Origin: SM1-73 sp964588305
Lineage (GTDB): Bacteria; Zixibacteria; MSB-5A5; SM1-73
DNA: 64,000 nucleotides
Reading direction: 5' to 3'
NCBI GenBank assembly: GCA_964588305.1
Contig: CAZPOP010000018.1
Location: 1 to 64,000, forward strand
The notes below the pieces were generated by a model that searched no databases, had not been told where the DNA came from, and saw only the letters and a program-made list of their open reading frames with translations. The first letter of the stretch is position 1. The number at the start of each line of letters is the position of its first letter. This document shows, one piece after another, positions 16,938 to 26,801 of this stretch. The translations under genes were made by a program, and so were the position numbers.

Positions 16938-19118
16938 TTACTGCCAAAGAGGATTGGCGAACAAGCTGGGTCTGCCCCACATCGAGGGGATGAAGCGCAC
17001 GTAGTCGGTGGGTGGAGACCCGTCGAGGAAAAGATAGTTGATAAGATACACAAGATCCGCTACATCCACCATGCGATCAGCATTGACGTCCCCTTGATCC
17101 GCGTACGGAATAGGGGCCGCTCCATTCTGAAACAGGTAGTTGATCAGGTAGATCACGTCGCTTATGTCCAGCTCGTCCGAAGCGTCCGCATCTCCCCTGT
17201 AGAAGCCGGCATATCTCAAGACCCTGTGCCACCACTGCGACCAGCTGAGTCCGTCGGTTAAGTCTCTGCCGAAGTCAATCCATATCTCGATGTTTGCATC
17301 TCCCTCATGCAGGTCAATGGCTCCGGGAGTTATCAGCAGACAGAAGTCGTCTCTGTTCTGTCCCATATGCTCGGGGTAGACGTAACCAGGTGTGCTTATA
17401 AGAACCCATAGTGAGTCTTGATCGAGACCATAACCCAATGGGGGCCAGACGTAGAATGAACTTTTGACGAACTTCATGTTGAACATAAGCTCATCATGGA
17501 AAGGAACTTTGAACATACCACAGACAATCTCAGGTTCCAAGGGATCGTACATCCACATTAGATTGTGGAGCGTATCCATATTACCCCAATTGTTAAGAGC
17601 ATCGAAGACATCCCAATCCTCAAATAGCGCTACGAACATGGAATCGATGGGGGTAGGAGTGGGATTATAGTAAATCTTGATCTTGATGGAGAAATCCACG
17701 CATGAGTCCATAATGCCCACAACGAATACCGAGTCATGCTCTCCGGGGATACTGGTGTCTGAGTAGAACTCGGCATAGCCTATGTTGGCTGGCCACTTGG
17801 GATCAAAGTAACAATCCATAGGCTGGGTCGGGAGCCAGCCCGTATGATGATGAGTCGTTCCAAAATCCAGAGCCATGTTATTCGGCCCGGTGGCCACTAT
17901 AAATGTGCCGTCATACAGAAAGTCCATCCCGTGCCACACGAAGTTCTGAGATTGGACGTCGTCCCCTACTGCTCCGAAGTTGGTGATCCTCTGCTTGCCA
18001 TGGAAAAACTCGACCACACACTCGTCATACGGAGGCTGGACCGTCAGGATGACATCATGGCACTTGGGTCCCTGTCCATCTGCGCCGGTTCCGCAGAAGG
18101 TCAATGTGTCGTCGCCGCATGGCGTCCCCACATCCACGCTTATGGTCACATCAGAGATGTAAGGCGCAGGAACATTGTCCGGATCGAAGGAAACGTTGAT
18201 GCCGGCGGGCGGAGTGCAATCCAGATCGACATTCAAGCTGTAGCCCAGAACGGAGCCCACATCCACCTGGTATTTAACCGCCGGAGGCAGGCCAACACCA
18301 GCAGAATTTTCCTCAGGCGAGCACCAAATGGTGAAGGTCGACTCCTCAGGTGCATACGGGCAAATGACCGCATTAATGTAGAGTTCGTACGGCCAATAAT
18401 CTTCCCAGGCACTCCCGTCCCAGCCGCTGCTGCGATCGGTCTCGAAGGCCCCATCATCGCTCAGAATGGACAGGGTGTCGCCAGGTTCATGGGCGTGGGA
18501 GAATCCGATGTGGAACTTCTGATGCAGATCGAACTCAATCCCTCCCGGCCAGGTTTCCATCACGGTGTAGTAGGGATACCAGGTTATGCTATCGTAGTCA
18601 ACGTGGAAAGATGCGATTGCCTGATCGGGCGGGTTGTTGTCCAGAGGATAGAGTCCATCCGATAGCCAGACGTACAAATCAAGATCCGGCGTCCCGGAAC
18701 TGCCGTTTTCATAGAAGCATATCTCGATCTTATCCAAACGTCCACCGTAATCCGAAGGCATCTCAAATCGCATATTGAGGAACTCATCATTAGGTGGCTG
18801 TTTCCAGTGGTAGTAAGCATAGATGCCGCCCCACAAGACCTCCAGAGTAGTGTCGCAAGGCTCCTCCGGCAAGGGGAACACAGTTCCTAACTTATCACCC
18901 TGACCTTCCCTGTGGTGCTGGCCATCTTGCGGCTGAGAAGGACGATCAGCACTGAGAACTGCCAAAGAGAATCCTAACACAAACGCGCAAGCGAGTCCGA
19001 TTGTCAGCAAACAGTCTCCAAAGCCTTTCTTTCTCTGCTTTTCGATTCTTCTGCTCCCGGCAAATGACAAAGCTGGGGACTTTGACCGACACTTAGAGGA
19101 ATTTTCCTGGGGTTTCAT
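16938..19118 (-). CDS. large secreted dockerin-type protein of unknown function
   Basis: About 726 residues. The ATG at 19118 is chosen over 19163 because GGAGGAGG lies just upstream. A long charged n-region precedes a hydrophobic segment (LLTIGLACAFVLGFSLAVL), read as a signal peptide. The body has beta-rich modules without a recognised catalytic motif, including a segment on fluid-like displacement strands (VPFHDELMFNMKFVKSSFYVWPP). Near the C-terminus two dockerin-type calcium loops occur: GDADASDELDISDVIYLIN and GDVNADRMVDVADLVYLIN, each followed by YLF and an aromatic/proline tail. Unlike its neighbours it extends 23 residues beyond the dockerin. Secreted or surface role inferred; function unknown. 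Confidence 0.75.
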   Translation of the reverse strand: MKPQENSSKCRSKSPALSFAGSRRIEKQRKKGFGDCLLTIGLACAFVLGFSLAVLSADRPSQPQDGQHHREGQGDKLGTVFPLPEEPCDTTLEVLWGGIYAYYHWKQPPNDEFLNMRFEMPSDYGGRLDKIEICFYENGSSGTPDLDLYVWLSDGLYPLDNNPPDQAIASFHVDYDSITWYPYYTVMETWPGGIEFDLHQKFHIGFSHAHEPGDTLSILSDDGAFETDRSSGWDGSAWEDYWPYELYINAVICPYAPEESTFTIWCSPEENSAGVGLPPAVKYQVDVGSVLGYSLNVDLDCTPPAGINVSFDPDNVPAPYISDVTISVDVGTPCGDDTLTFCGTGADGQGPKCHDVILTVQPPYDECVVEFFHGKQRITNFGAVGDDVQSQNFVWHGMDFLYDGTFIVATGPNNMALDFGTTHHHTGWLPTQPMDCYFDPKWPANIGYAEFYSDTSIPGEHDSVFVVGIMDSCVDFSIKIKIYYNPTPTPIDSMFVALFEDWDVFDALNNWGNMDTLHNLMWMYDPLEPEIVCGMFKVPFHDELMFNMKFVKSSFYVWPPLGYGLDQDSLWVLISTPGYVYPEHMGQNRDDFCLLITPGAIDLHEGDANIEIWIDFGRDLTDGLSWSQWWHRVLRYAGFYRGDADASDELDISDVIYLINYLFQNGAAPIPYADQGDVNADRMVDVADLVYLINYLFLDGSPPTDYVRFIPSMWGRPSLFANPLWQ

Positions 19119-19239
19119 TTTGACCTCCTCCGCGACTGATCTGCCCTCTCCTTGAGACATCACTTAGGCGACCTCTTCATCCGTCGACAACAACTCACGA
19201 AAATCGCCGGAGCGGGAACTAGGAGGACAAATCACGCCC

Positions 19240-19262
19240 GCGGCCAGTCAATAGCTGGCCGC
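19240..19262 (-). other. hairpin in the 5' leader of the dockerin gene
   Basis: GCGGCCAG/CTGGCCGC, 8-bp perfect stem with a 7-base loop, in the ~190-base leader between the promoter at 19313-19340 and the start at 19118. No known riboswitch consensus was recognised. Confidence 0.4.
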
Positions 19263-19312
19263 AAAGAACCTGGATTTCACTTTGCGATTTCTAGTTTACC
19301 CTTCTACAGCGT

Positions 19313-19340
19313 AATTTAGGAACTTGCTTCGACTTGTCAA
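19313..19340 (-). promoter_or_regulatory. sigma-70-like promoter for the dockerin gene at 16938-19118
   Basis: Minus strand: TTGACA (19340-19335), 16-base spacer, TAAATT (19318-19313). The start would be near 19305, giving a long leader. Confidence 0.5.
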
Positions 19341-19409
19341 GAGAAAAAGTGGCTTCTGGGGAGGGTAATCCGCTTCGATTCTAGACTGATGCTCAGATTC
19401 GATTGGGCA

Positions 19410-19446
19410 AAAAATACCCCGACCTCGTTTTGACCGAGGCCGGGGC
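19410..19446 (-). terminator. terminator after the ClC gene
   Basis: CCCCGACCTCG (19417-19427) and CGAGGCCGGGG (19435-19445) form a long stem followed on the minus strand by UAUUUUUU. It lies about 190 bases past the ClC stop codon; the sequence between shows no gene. Confidence 0.7.
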
Positions 19447-19632
19447 AAAAGTACGCTTCAATTCAGAGAGATGCACCATCCCGAACCATAAGGTTCGGGG
19501 CGTATCCGTGTTCTAACTCTCAAGCGGAAAGCAACAAGGGCTGTCCCTATGCTGGCGTGTCTTTCTTCTTATACGCCATGAGAAAGCATTTCTAACAGCC
19601 CCTACGGGCGAACACTCCAGATTCTTCGCGGG

Positions 19633-21438
19633 TCAACCTTTACTGGTCTTTTCTATGAGTTTCCTGTTGTAATAGGAGATCACGTCTCCCCTCTTTAAAA
19701 CACCGACAAGCTTCTTAGGATTATGTCTTTCTACCACCGGCAAGGCTTCCACATCCTGCAAGCCGAACTTCTGCAAAGCAGAAATCAGGGTCTCATCGGG
19801 AAAAAGAGTCAGAGGATTGGAGGAGACCACGTCTTTGACGATAACCAGATCGTCCAGACTCCTCTTGGTGATCAGATTTCTTATATCCTGCAAGGACATG
19901 GTTCCTTCCAGATCCCCCTTATAGTCAACAACGGGAAAGACGCTCTCCTTGCTCGACTCCAGGAAGGGCAGAAGTTTTCCTAAAGGCATGGAATGAGAGA
20001 TCGATTCCCACTGCGGGCTCATCACCTCTCTGACAAAGACCGACCCTAAGATGCTTATGTCCCTTCCTGCTTTCAGGTTAATCCCCCTCCTGACTAATTT
20101 CATGGTGTAGATGGATTCTCGGGAGAGTCTGTGGGACAGAAGGGTGCTCAAAACGCTGGACAGCATCAGTGGCAGGATGATGCGGTAGTCTCCGGTCATC
20201 TCGAAGATGATGAGCATGGCGGTGATGGGAGCATGGGTGGTTCCGGCCACCATGGCACTCATCCCCACCAAGGCGTATGCCCCTGGGTTGGCGGTCACTT
20301 CAGGGAAAGCAAGATGAACCAAATTTCCGAAAAATCCTCCTAAGACGGCCCCCATGAAGAGCGATGGGGCGAAAATTCCTCCCGACCCACCTGAACCTAA
20401 GGTTAAGGAGGTACCGACTATTTTCAAGAACACTAGCACGATCAAAACCCACAGCACCATCTCACCATGCAGTGCTGCGCCAATAGCTTCGTATCCTACC
20501 CCAAAGAGTTGAGGAAAGAAGATACCGATTATCCCCAGCATCAACCCGCCGAAAGCAGGTTTCAGATAGTTGTTGATCTTCCAGTTTTCAAAGATATCCT
20601 CGCTTTTGTATAAAACCTTAATGAACAAAACAGAAAACACGCCCGCCACCAATCCCAGACCTATGTACATGGGCATCTCCCAGACGCTCACCAGGTCATA
20701 AGCAGGAACGAAGAATGCTGGATAGTTTCCGACGAATGCTCGCGAGATAACCGTGGCTATCACCGAAGAGAGGATCACCGGGCTGAAGGCATGTATGGTA
20801 AAGTCACCCAAAATGATCTCCAATGCAAAGAGCACTCCAGCTATAGGCGCGTTGAAAGTCGCCGAGATACCGGCCGCAGCCCCACAGCCCACCAACACCC
20901 TCACCCTCTGTCCCGACATCTTGAACACCTGGCCGACGGTGGAACCCAGAGCAGACCCTATTTGCACAATGGGCCCTTCCCTTCCGGCTGAACCGCCGGA
21001 GCCGATGCATATGGAGGAAGCTATGGATTTTGCCAAAGCGATCAACGGCCGAATGATCCCACCTCGTAAAGCCACGGCCAACATCACCTCCGGCACCCCG
21101 TGTCCCCGGGCCTCCTTGGCCAAACCGAAGGTGATGGGAGCAACCAAGAGCCCACCGATCATCGGAATCAGCGGTATCAGAAACTCGGGGCGCTCAGTCA
21201 CGTACGAAAAAAGGAGCATGCCGTAATCAAAGAAAATCAGATGGAAGAATCCTATAAGCCAGCGAAAGATTATGGCCCCAAAGCCTCCACCCAGACCCAC
21301 CACCACCGACAGGATGATCAAGACCTGCTGCTCGGAAAGCTTCAATCTCCCGATGAACTTTACAAACCATCCACCTATCTTTGCACGAACGGCGTTCAAC
21401 ATAGGACACAAAAATAAAAGAAAATCTCGAATATGCAA
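19633..21438 (-). CDS. ClC-family chloride channel/antiporter with CBS pair
   Basis: 601 residues. Anion-pathway signatures are all present: RGHGVPEV (111-118), GSGGSAGREGP (146-156) and GSGGSGGIFAPSLFMGA (around 350-366). Glu154 is the external gating glutamate, whose presence suggests Cl-/H+ exchange rather than a simple channel is possible. About ten membrane helices precede a cytoplasmic CBS-domain pair (from about residue 465), which in this family binds adenine nucleotides. An alternative start is Met13. It sits alone between two dockerin-protein genes with its own terminator, so it looks independently transcribed. Confidence 0.9.
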   Translation of the reverse strand: MHIRDFLLFLCPMLNAVRAKIGGWFVKFIGRLKLSEQQVLIILSVVVGLGGGFGAIIFRWLIGFFHLIFFDYGMLLFSYVTERPEFLIPLIPMIGGLLVAPITFGLAKEARGHGVPEVMLAVALRGGIIRPLIALAKSIASSICIGSGGSAGREGPIVQIGSALGSTVGQVFKMSGQRVRVLVGCGAAAGISATFNAPIAGVLFALEIILGDFTIHAFSPVILSSVIATVISRAFVGNYPAFFVPAYDLVSVWEMPMYIGLGLVAGVFSVLFIKVLYKSEDIFENWKINNYLKPAFGGLMLGIIGIFFPQLFGVGYEAIGAALHGEMVLWVLIVLVFLKIVGTSLTLGSGGSGGIFAPSLFMGAVLGGFFGNLVHLAFPEVTANPGAYALVGMSAMVAGTTHAPITAMLIIFEMTGDYRIILPLMLSSVLSTLLSHRLSRESIYTMKLVRRGINLKAGRDISILGSVFVREVMSPQWESISHSMPLGKLLPFLESSKESVFPVVDYKGDLEGTMSLQDIRNLITKRSLDDLVIVKDVVSSNPLTLFPDETLISALQKFGLQDVEALPVVERHNPKKLVGVLKRGDVISYYNRKLIEKTSKG

Positions 21439-21454
21439 ACGAATTCAAAAGAAA

Positions 21455-21485
21455 GCCCCAACCCCTCATTGCGAGGGATTGGGGC
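21455..21485 (-). terminator. terminator after the dockerin peptidase gene at 21520
   Basis: GCCCCAACCCCT pairs with AGGGATTGGGGC around a short loop; read on the minus strand it is followed by UUUCUUUUG. 34 bases beyond the stop codon. Confidence 0.75.
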
Positions 21486-21519
21486 AGATTTGCTCCAAAC
21501 TGCGATGTTACTTAATTAT

Positions 21520-22833
21520 CTAACAAGACATTGGCGGCGATCCACCTAAGAAGAGATAATTTATCAGATAGGTGACGTCACCTATGTCCACTTCACCATC
21601 GCAGTTGACATCTCCGGATTCCCACGGTATGGGCTCGGATCCTCCCAGAAAGAGATAGTTGATTAGATACATGACGTCGGCTACGTCAATCACCTCGTCA
21701 CCATTGGCATCCCCGCGGATGAACTCCGGGCCGCATCTTGCTACAACCGGTACCACTGCAAAATTCTCATCACCACAAAATACCATGCAGTCCACACACA
21801 TGGGATAATCTGCAATCGCCTGGTCAAATGCCGCCTTTACCGTATACTCCTGATTCATGTAATCGAATATCGCATCCTGCCAACCGAGCGCATGGATCCA
21901 AGCATCGTCACACTCAGGTTCGCCCATGTGGCAATAGCCGACAGTCACGGTATTCTCCATCGATCCTTTTCTGAACTCATATGAGAAACTTCCCGAGGCT
22001 AGGCTGCACATTCCGTCGCAGCTGCCTATGAATGCAAAAGGCATCTTTGTATAATCCGCAATCCAACTGCGGATCTCAGATGCATAAGTTACGTTCGTAC
22101 ACGAATTGGCGAAATATGTATACATGCCGTGTGCTATCTCATAGAACACCGCAGTTGAACAGCCCTGAACGGGGCTTTTGACTTCTAACTCGTCAGGCCA
22201 GGTTACAGCCTCAGTGACGTACCCCATTGTGTTGAACCAATATTCAGCGTTCTGGTAAAAATCAGTCCACGCCCCCCAGCAACGCGGATCAAAATACCAG
22301 GGACCTGATAATGAGAAGCCTGTATTTGGCGGTGGGACACCATTGCCTAACATTTCGCCATCTACGGCATCGACGATCGTGACAATAGGCCTCCCGTCGT
22401 GATGGCTTCTCACCACCCAGCACGGATTCTGCGGTGTCGGCACCAGCGGGAAAACGTCCGATTCCGGTGATATGATATATAACCTCGTGAACTGAACCTC
22501 TCCTTTGACCACTGACTCCGCCTCTTCTTTGGCGATTTCCGGCATTGCATGTTCCGGCAAATCGCCTCGCCAATGGATCTTTTTTTTCAGAAGCTCCTCG
22601 GTGTCTTTATCAAATTGGTACACTATGAAGTCCTTCTCGACGATTGCCTCATCTATCATTCTCTGATGAAAATAGACTATCACATCACCAATTTCGATCC
22701 TTTCGAATTCTCTGCCGCCCGTCTCATACTTTGCGAGAAGATCATCGTCTGCATTTGCCGTGTTTATGGCAGTGCTAAGGGTCAGCATACTGATGACCAT
22801 TACCATGCTTATGAACAACGATTTAGTATTCAT
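21520..22833 (-). CDS. secreted dockerin protein, putative clan-CD (caspase/gingipain-like) cysteine peptidase, copy 1
   Basis: 437 residues with a signal peptide (FISMVMVISMLTLSTAI). Residues ~130-165 resemble a PepSY-like prodomain unit (WVVRSHHDGRPIVTIVDAVDGE). The middle carries a His motif on a hydrophobic strand, TAVFYEIAHG, and downstream FAFIGSCDGMC. That strand-His-Gly plus strand-Cys order is how the catalytic dyad is arranged in clan-CD peptidases (legumain, gingipain, CHAT). The C-terminus is a dockerin pair (GDANGDEVIDVADVMYLIN, GDVNCDGEVDIGDVTYLIN). It is a tandem paralogue of the next gene upstream, separated by 109 bases. The peptidase assignment is inferred from motif order only; no substrate can be named. 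Confidence 0.6.
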   Translation of the reverse strand: MNTKSLFISMVMVISMLTLSTAINTANADDDLLAKYETGGREFERIEIGDVIVYFHQRMIDEAIVEKDFIVYQFDKDTEELLKKKIHWRGDLPEHAMPEIAKEEAESVVKGEVQFTRLYIISPESDVFPLVPTPQNPCWVVRSHHDGRPIVTIVDAVDGEMLGNGVPPPNTGFSLSGPWYFDPRCWGAWTDFYQNAEYWFNTMGYVTEAVTWPDELEVKSPVQGCSTAVFYEIAHGMYTYFANSCTNVTYASEIRSWIADYTKMPFAFIGSCDGMCSLASGSFSYEFRKGSMENTVTVGYCHMGEPECDDAWIHALGWQDAIFDYMNQEYTVKAAFDQAIADYPMCVDCMVFCGDENFAVVPVVARCGPEFIRGDANGDEVIDVADVMYLINYLFLGGSEPIPWESGDVNCDGEVDIGDVTYLINYLFLGGSPPMSC

Positions 22834-22942
22834 TTGTATCTTCTTTTCCGTGACTCCAGCCCAACCTAACAGGATATGCCTATGTTCTTATAACTCAACC
22901 CTCCGGCTTGCCCGCGACAACCCGGCTATCTTGTTTGACTGT

Positions 22943-24268
22943 CTAACATGATTGTGGCAGCGTCCCTCCGATGAACAAGTAGTTTATCAAACACATTACG
23001 TCAGCTATATCCACCGCCCCGTCACAATTGGCGTCCCCAGCTTCCATAGGCTGGGGAGGTGATCCACCTATGAACAGGTAGTTTATCAGATACATGACGT
23101 CGGCCACGTCAATTACCTCGTCGCCATTGGCATCCCCGACAACGAACTCAGCACCACGTCTTGTCACCACCGGCACCACTGAGAAATTCTCGTCACCACA
23201 AAATCTCATGCAGTCTAAGCACATTGGATAATCTGCAATCGCCTGGTCAAATGCTGTCTTCACGGTATATTCCTGATTCATGTAATCGAACATGGCGTTT
23301 TGCCAAGCGATCGAGTTGTCCCAGGCATCTGAACATTGAGGTTCACTCATGTGGCAGTACCCCACAGTGACGGTACTCAGCATCGAACCCTTTCTGAACT
23401 CGTACGAGAAACTGCCTGAACCGACGTTGCACATTCCCTCGCAGCTGCCCAGAAAGGTGAAAGGCATCTTGGTGTAATCCTCGATCCAGTTATGGATCTC
23501 GGATGAAGACGTAACTTCCGGGTCGCTTCCTCCTAGGCATCCACTTGCAAAATTGTAGCTGTCCCCATGCGCCAACTCGTAAAACACCGCCGTCGAATCG
23601 CTCTGAACATGCTCTCTGACTTTCTCCTGGGTCGGCCATTCTACGTCCTCTGTGAGGTAACCCATCGTGTTGAACCAATATGCAGCATTCAAATACCAGC
23701 TAAACCACGATCCGTCGCAAGGATAAAAATACCAGGGGCCGGACAATGAGAAGCCGATATATGGCGGCGGAACACCATTGCCTAATATTTCGCCATCCAC
23801 AGCATCGATGATGGTGACAATCGGTCTCCCATCGCCGATGCTTCTCACCACCCAGCATGGATTCTGTGGCGTTGGCTTAAGGGGGAAAACGTCCGATTCC
23901 GGCGATAGGATATATAACCTGGTAAACTGAACCTCTCCCTGAACCATTGACCCCGCCTCTTCTTTGGTGATCTCCGGCGTCACATGCTCCGGTAAATCGC
24001 TTCGCCAATGGGTTTTCTTCTCCAGAAGTTCCTCAGTGTTTTTGTCGAATTGGTACACGATGAAGTCTCTTTCGACGATTGCCTCATCTATCATTCTCTG
24101 ATGAAAATAGACTATCACATCGCCTATCTCGACTCTTTTGAATTCTCTGTCCCCTGTCTCGTACTTTGCGAGAAGATCATCGTCTGCAGCTTTTGCGGAT
24201 GTCACAATTCCAGCAGTCAGCACACCGATTACCATCAGCAAAGTTGTAAGCAACGTTTTGGCATTCAT
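22943..24268 (-). CDS. secreted dockerin protein, putative clan-CD cysteine peptidase, copy 2
   Basis: 441 residues, alignable along its whole length with the 21520-22833 protein. Shared parts are the signal peptide, the PepSY-like WVVRSIGDGRPIVTIIDAVDGE, the His motif TAVFYELAHG, the Cys motif FTFLGSCEGMC and a C-terminal dockerin pair (GDANGDEVIDVADVMYLIN, GDANCDGAVDIADVMCLIN). The putative catalytic residues are conserved in both copies while flanking loops differ, which argues for selection on them. It lies 42 bases after the M1 peptidase gene, so the three may be cotranscribed. Confidence 0.6.
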   Translation of the reverse strand: MNAKTLLTTLLMVIGVLTAGIVTSAKAADDDLLAKYETGDREFKRVEIGDVIVYFHQRMIDEAIVERDFIVYQFDKNTEELLEKKTHWRSDLPEHVTPEITKEEAGSMVQGEVQFTRLYILSPESDVFPLKPTPQNPCWVVRSIGDGRPIVTIIDAVDGEILGNGVPPPYIGFSLSGPWYFYPCDGSWFSWYLNAAYWFNTMGYLTEDVEWPTQEKVREHVQSDSTAVFYELAHGDSYNFASGCLGGSDPEVTSSSEIHNWIEDYTKMPFTFLGSCEGMCNVGSGSFSYEFRKGSMLSTVTVGYCHMSEPQCSDAWDNSIAWQNAMFDYMNQEYTVKTAFDQAIADYPMCLDCMRFCGDENFSVVPVVTRRGAEFVVGDANGDEVIDVADVMYLINYLFIGGSPPQPMEAGDANCDGAVDIADVMCLINYLFIGGTLPQSC

Positions 24269-24310
24269 TTATGTCGTCCTTTCTATAATCTGTGTACCTC
24301 GTTTGACTAT

Positions 24311-26545
24311 CTAACACGATTGTGGCGGTGGCCCCTCAATGAACAAGTAGTTGATCAGATACATGACGTCAGCTACATCCACCTCGCTGTCACAGTTAAC
24401 GTCACCGGATTCCCACGGAATGGGATCGGGTCCTCCAAGGAACACATAGTTGATCAGATAGGTTACGTCTCCCACATCTATCTCTCCGTCCAGATTCACG
24501 TCTCCCCGAATGAAGCTTCCCGGCTCCATGACGATGCAAAGCTCCTGGCTGTCGGTGTCTGGCGGAGCAGTCGAATCCGTCACCCTAACTGCGAAATCAA
24601 AGCTATCCGCCACCAGAGGCAGGCCCAGGATGACTCCGGTAAGAGAATCTAACTTCAAACCATCGGGGAGATTTCCGCTTTCCACATACCATTTGTATGG
24701 AGCAGTCCCTCCTTTAGCCATTAAAGTGTCTTCATAGGCGACGAACTGGATGCCCGAGGGCAAATCAGTGGTCACGATGTTCAACGAATAGGACGTGGAG
24801 GTCACGGTTCTTAGTATCCACTGGTCTTCGTCCACCTGCAAATCGCTGGGAAGTCCGGATACCCAGAACTGAAAATCTTTGTGTCTTGGGTCGTTGAATA
24901 CCCCAAAGGTGGTATCCTCTCCTCCGGCTGTGATGGTAACGTCAACCGGCATTGCGAAATGGGTGGGATCCGTGGTTTGATACTGATCCAAATGCAAATA
25001 GACATCGTAATAGTCAGGTCCTGCGGACTCGTAAATCCAGGAATACCGATACTTGGGATAACGTGTGCCGTAGATCCACTGATCGAAGAAATCGTCGAAA
25101 TCCATTCCCGATACCTCCTCGCATACCCCTTGAAAATCCTCGGTCTGAGCCACTCCATAGGGATATTCAGAATAATAGGTTCTGAGTATCTCAAAAAAGG
25201 TGGAATCATCCACCACGTGCCTCAACATGTGCAAAACCCAGGCTCCCTTGTCATAAACGATGGTGCTGAAGATGTTCCAGGCATCGGTGGTGTCCTCAAT
25301 AAAGATGGTCCCTGAGCCCAAATACCTCATACCGTTCATGTAAGTGTGGTAATAATCCTCTCCGGAGGTGTATTCGGCCCAGAGCGCCTCGCAGTAAGTG
25401 GCAAATCCCTCGTTAAGCCAGACATGGTGCCAGTTGTGGCAGGTGATATAGTCCCCCCACCACTGATGAGCCAACTCATGAACCAATACCCATTGGGAGT
25501 ACCAGGAGTAAAGTATACTTGTGCAGGTTTGGTGTTCCATGCCACCACCCCAGGTGAAATGGGCCATTCCGTACTTTTCCTCGACAAAGGGATACTCGCC
25601 AAAGGTATTGGCATAAAACTCGATCACGGACGGAGTCATGGGGTATAGCTCTTCGGCTTGAGAGAGTCGTTCCGGATAGACATAATAGATCACTTCCATG
25701 GAATCCACGTCCTTGGATAGCGGATAATACCAATTGGAGAAAATCACATAATCGGTGGCGGCAATGAAGATCAGATAGGTGGTGATGGGATATCTCTCGT
25801 GCCACTTGTAGGTCTTGGTGCTTCCGTTGTCCACTATCTCTCCCAAAAGCCCATTGGATGCCACGTACAAATCCGAGCGAACCGTAATATTGATGTCCAC
25901 GGAATCCGCCTTGTCTCTGGGAACGTCTTTGCAGGGCCACCAGGCTTGCGCAAAATAAGGACAGCTCAAAGTCGAAATCACCGGTACCTCCGGACTGCCG
26001 TGGGTCGACCAGTCAAAGGATTCCAGCCCTCCCTCCAGCGGATGACCATGATAATATACGATCACGTCAAATGGTTCTTGATCGTAAGGACGATCCAGGG
26101 TGATGTGGAGAAGATCGTCATACCAGTCAAAAGAGAGTGACGTGCTGCCCGTCTTTACCGAATCCACATACATCTGGGGATTGTCGAAAAAGTTGAGCTC
26201 CAGATTCACGAATCCATCAATTAAGGCTTGAGCATACGTGTAGGCGGATCCGGATACGGTCTCGGTGGTATCATTCAGCGTCAGGTCTAACCGATAGTAT
26301 CGGGCATCATAGTCACTTTGGGCCAAAGTGCCCTCAAAGTGAATTCTCCTCCCCAATTCTCGAAGGTTGTCCAGTCCTTTCTGTTTCATCTGGGCCATCA
26401 TTCTGCGGAACTGACCAGGAGTCGTGTTCTCATCATTCAGGATTCCCTGCTCTTGGCTGTAACTATATTCCTGGGCAAAGACTTTTCCGCTTCCGAGCCC
26501 AAGTAAAAATAGTCCCAAAACTAAGATCCTTGCGCATCGCCTCAT
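24311..26545 (-). CDS. secreted M1-family zinc metallopeptidase with Ig-like and dockerin modules
   Basis: 744 residues from the ATG at 26545, chosen over 26635 because GGGAGG precedes it and it opens the signal peptide (ILVLGLFLLGLGSG...FAQ). The aminopeptidase N fold shows the substrate-binding GGMEH (334-338; GAMEN in most relatives), the zinc motif HELAH (356-360) and the third ligand in NEG (378-380). C-terminal to the catalytic part are a putative Ig-like module (APYKWYVESGNLPDGLKLD, He_PIG type) and a dockerin pair (GDVNLDGEIDVGDVTYLIN, GDVNCDSEVDVADVMYLIN). It should release N-terminal amino acids from peptides outside the cell. First gene of a probable three-gene secreted-peptidase operon. 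Confidence 0.88.
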   Translation of the reverse strand: MRRCARILVLGLFLLGLGSGKVFAQEYSYSQEQGILNDENTTPGQFRRMMAQMKQKGLDNLRELGRRIHFEGTLAQSDYDARYYRLDLTLNDTTETVSGSAYTYAQALIDGFVNLELNFFDNPQMYVDSVKTGSTSLSFDWYDDLLHITLDRPYDQEPFDVIVYYHGHPLEGGLESFDWSTHGSPEVPVISTLSCPYFAQAWWPCKDVPRDKADSVDINITVRSDLYVASNGLLGEIVDNGSTKTYKWHERYPITTYLIFIAATDYVIFSNWYYPLSKDVDSMEVIYYVYPERLSQAEELYPMTPSVIEFYANTFGEYPFVEEKYGMAHFTWGGGMEHQTCTSILYSWYSQWVLVHELAHQWWGDYITCHNWHHVWLNEGFATYCEALWAEYTSGEDYYHTYMNGMRYLGSGTIFIEDTTDAWNIFSTIVYDKGAWVLHMLRHVVDDSTFFEILRTYYSEYPYGVAQTEDFQGVCEEVSGMDFDDFFDQWIYGTRYPKYRYSWIYESAGPDYYDVYLHLDQYQTTDPTHFAMPVDVTITAGGEDTTFGVFNDPRHKDFQFWVSGLPSDLQVDEDQWILRTVTSTSYSLNIVTTDLPSGIQFVAYEDTLMAKGGTAPYKWYVESGNLPDGLKLDSLTGVILGLPLVADSFDFAVRVTDSTAPPDTDSQELCIVMEPGSFIRGDVNLDGEIDVGDVTYLINYVFLGGPDPIPWESGDVNCDSEVDVADVMYLINYLFIEGPPPQSC

Positions 26546-26759
26546 GGATACCTCCCTTGAAAGGTTGGAAGGTAAAGTAAGCCTTCTCATAAAACAGCCC
26601 CAAAAATCCAGACCCACACATCTTTGTGAGCTCATCTTCTAAGAACTCTTTTTGTGAGTCTAACCTACTTATAACTTAATAAAATATCCAATCTTGTCAA
26701 CCCTTTTCGTCTTCTTGTCAGACCGTGATCTTTGTCTCCGGCTAAGTCATAAATTAGCA

Positions 26760-26788
26760 TTGACAGAACCAAGAACTTCAGTTAAATT
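26760..26788 (+). promoter_or_regulatory. sigma-70-like promoter for the 26802 gene
   Basis: TTGACA (26760-26765), 17-base spacer, TAAATT (26783-26788). The start near 26795 leaves only about seven bases before the ATG at 26802, which supports that ATG over the TTG at 26694. On the opposite strand TTGACA at 26700-26695 may be the -35 for the M1 peptidase, but its -10 is unclear. Confidence 0.6.
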
Positions 26789-26801
26789 TGCGGGCGTGTT
26801 A

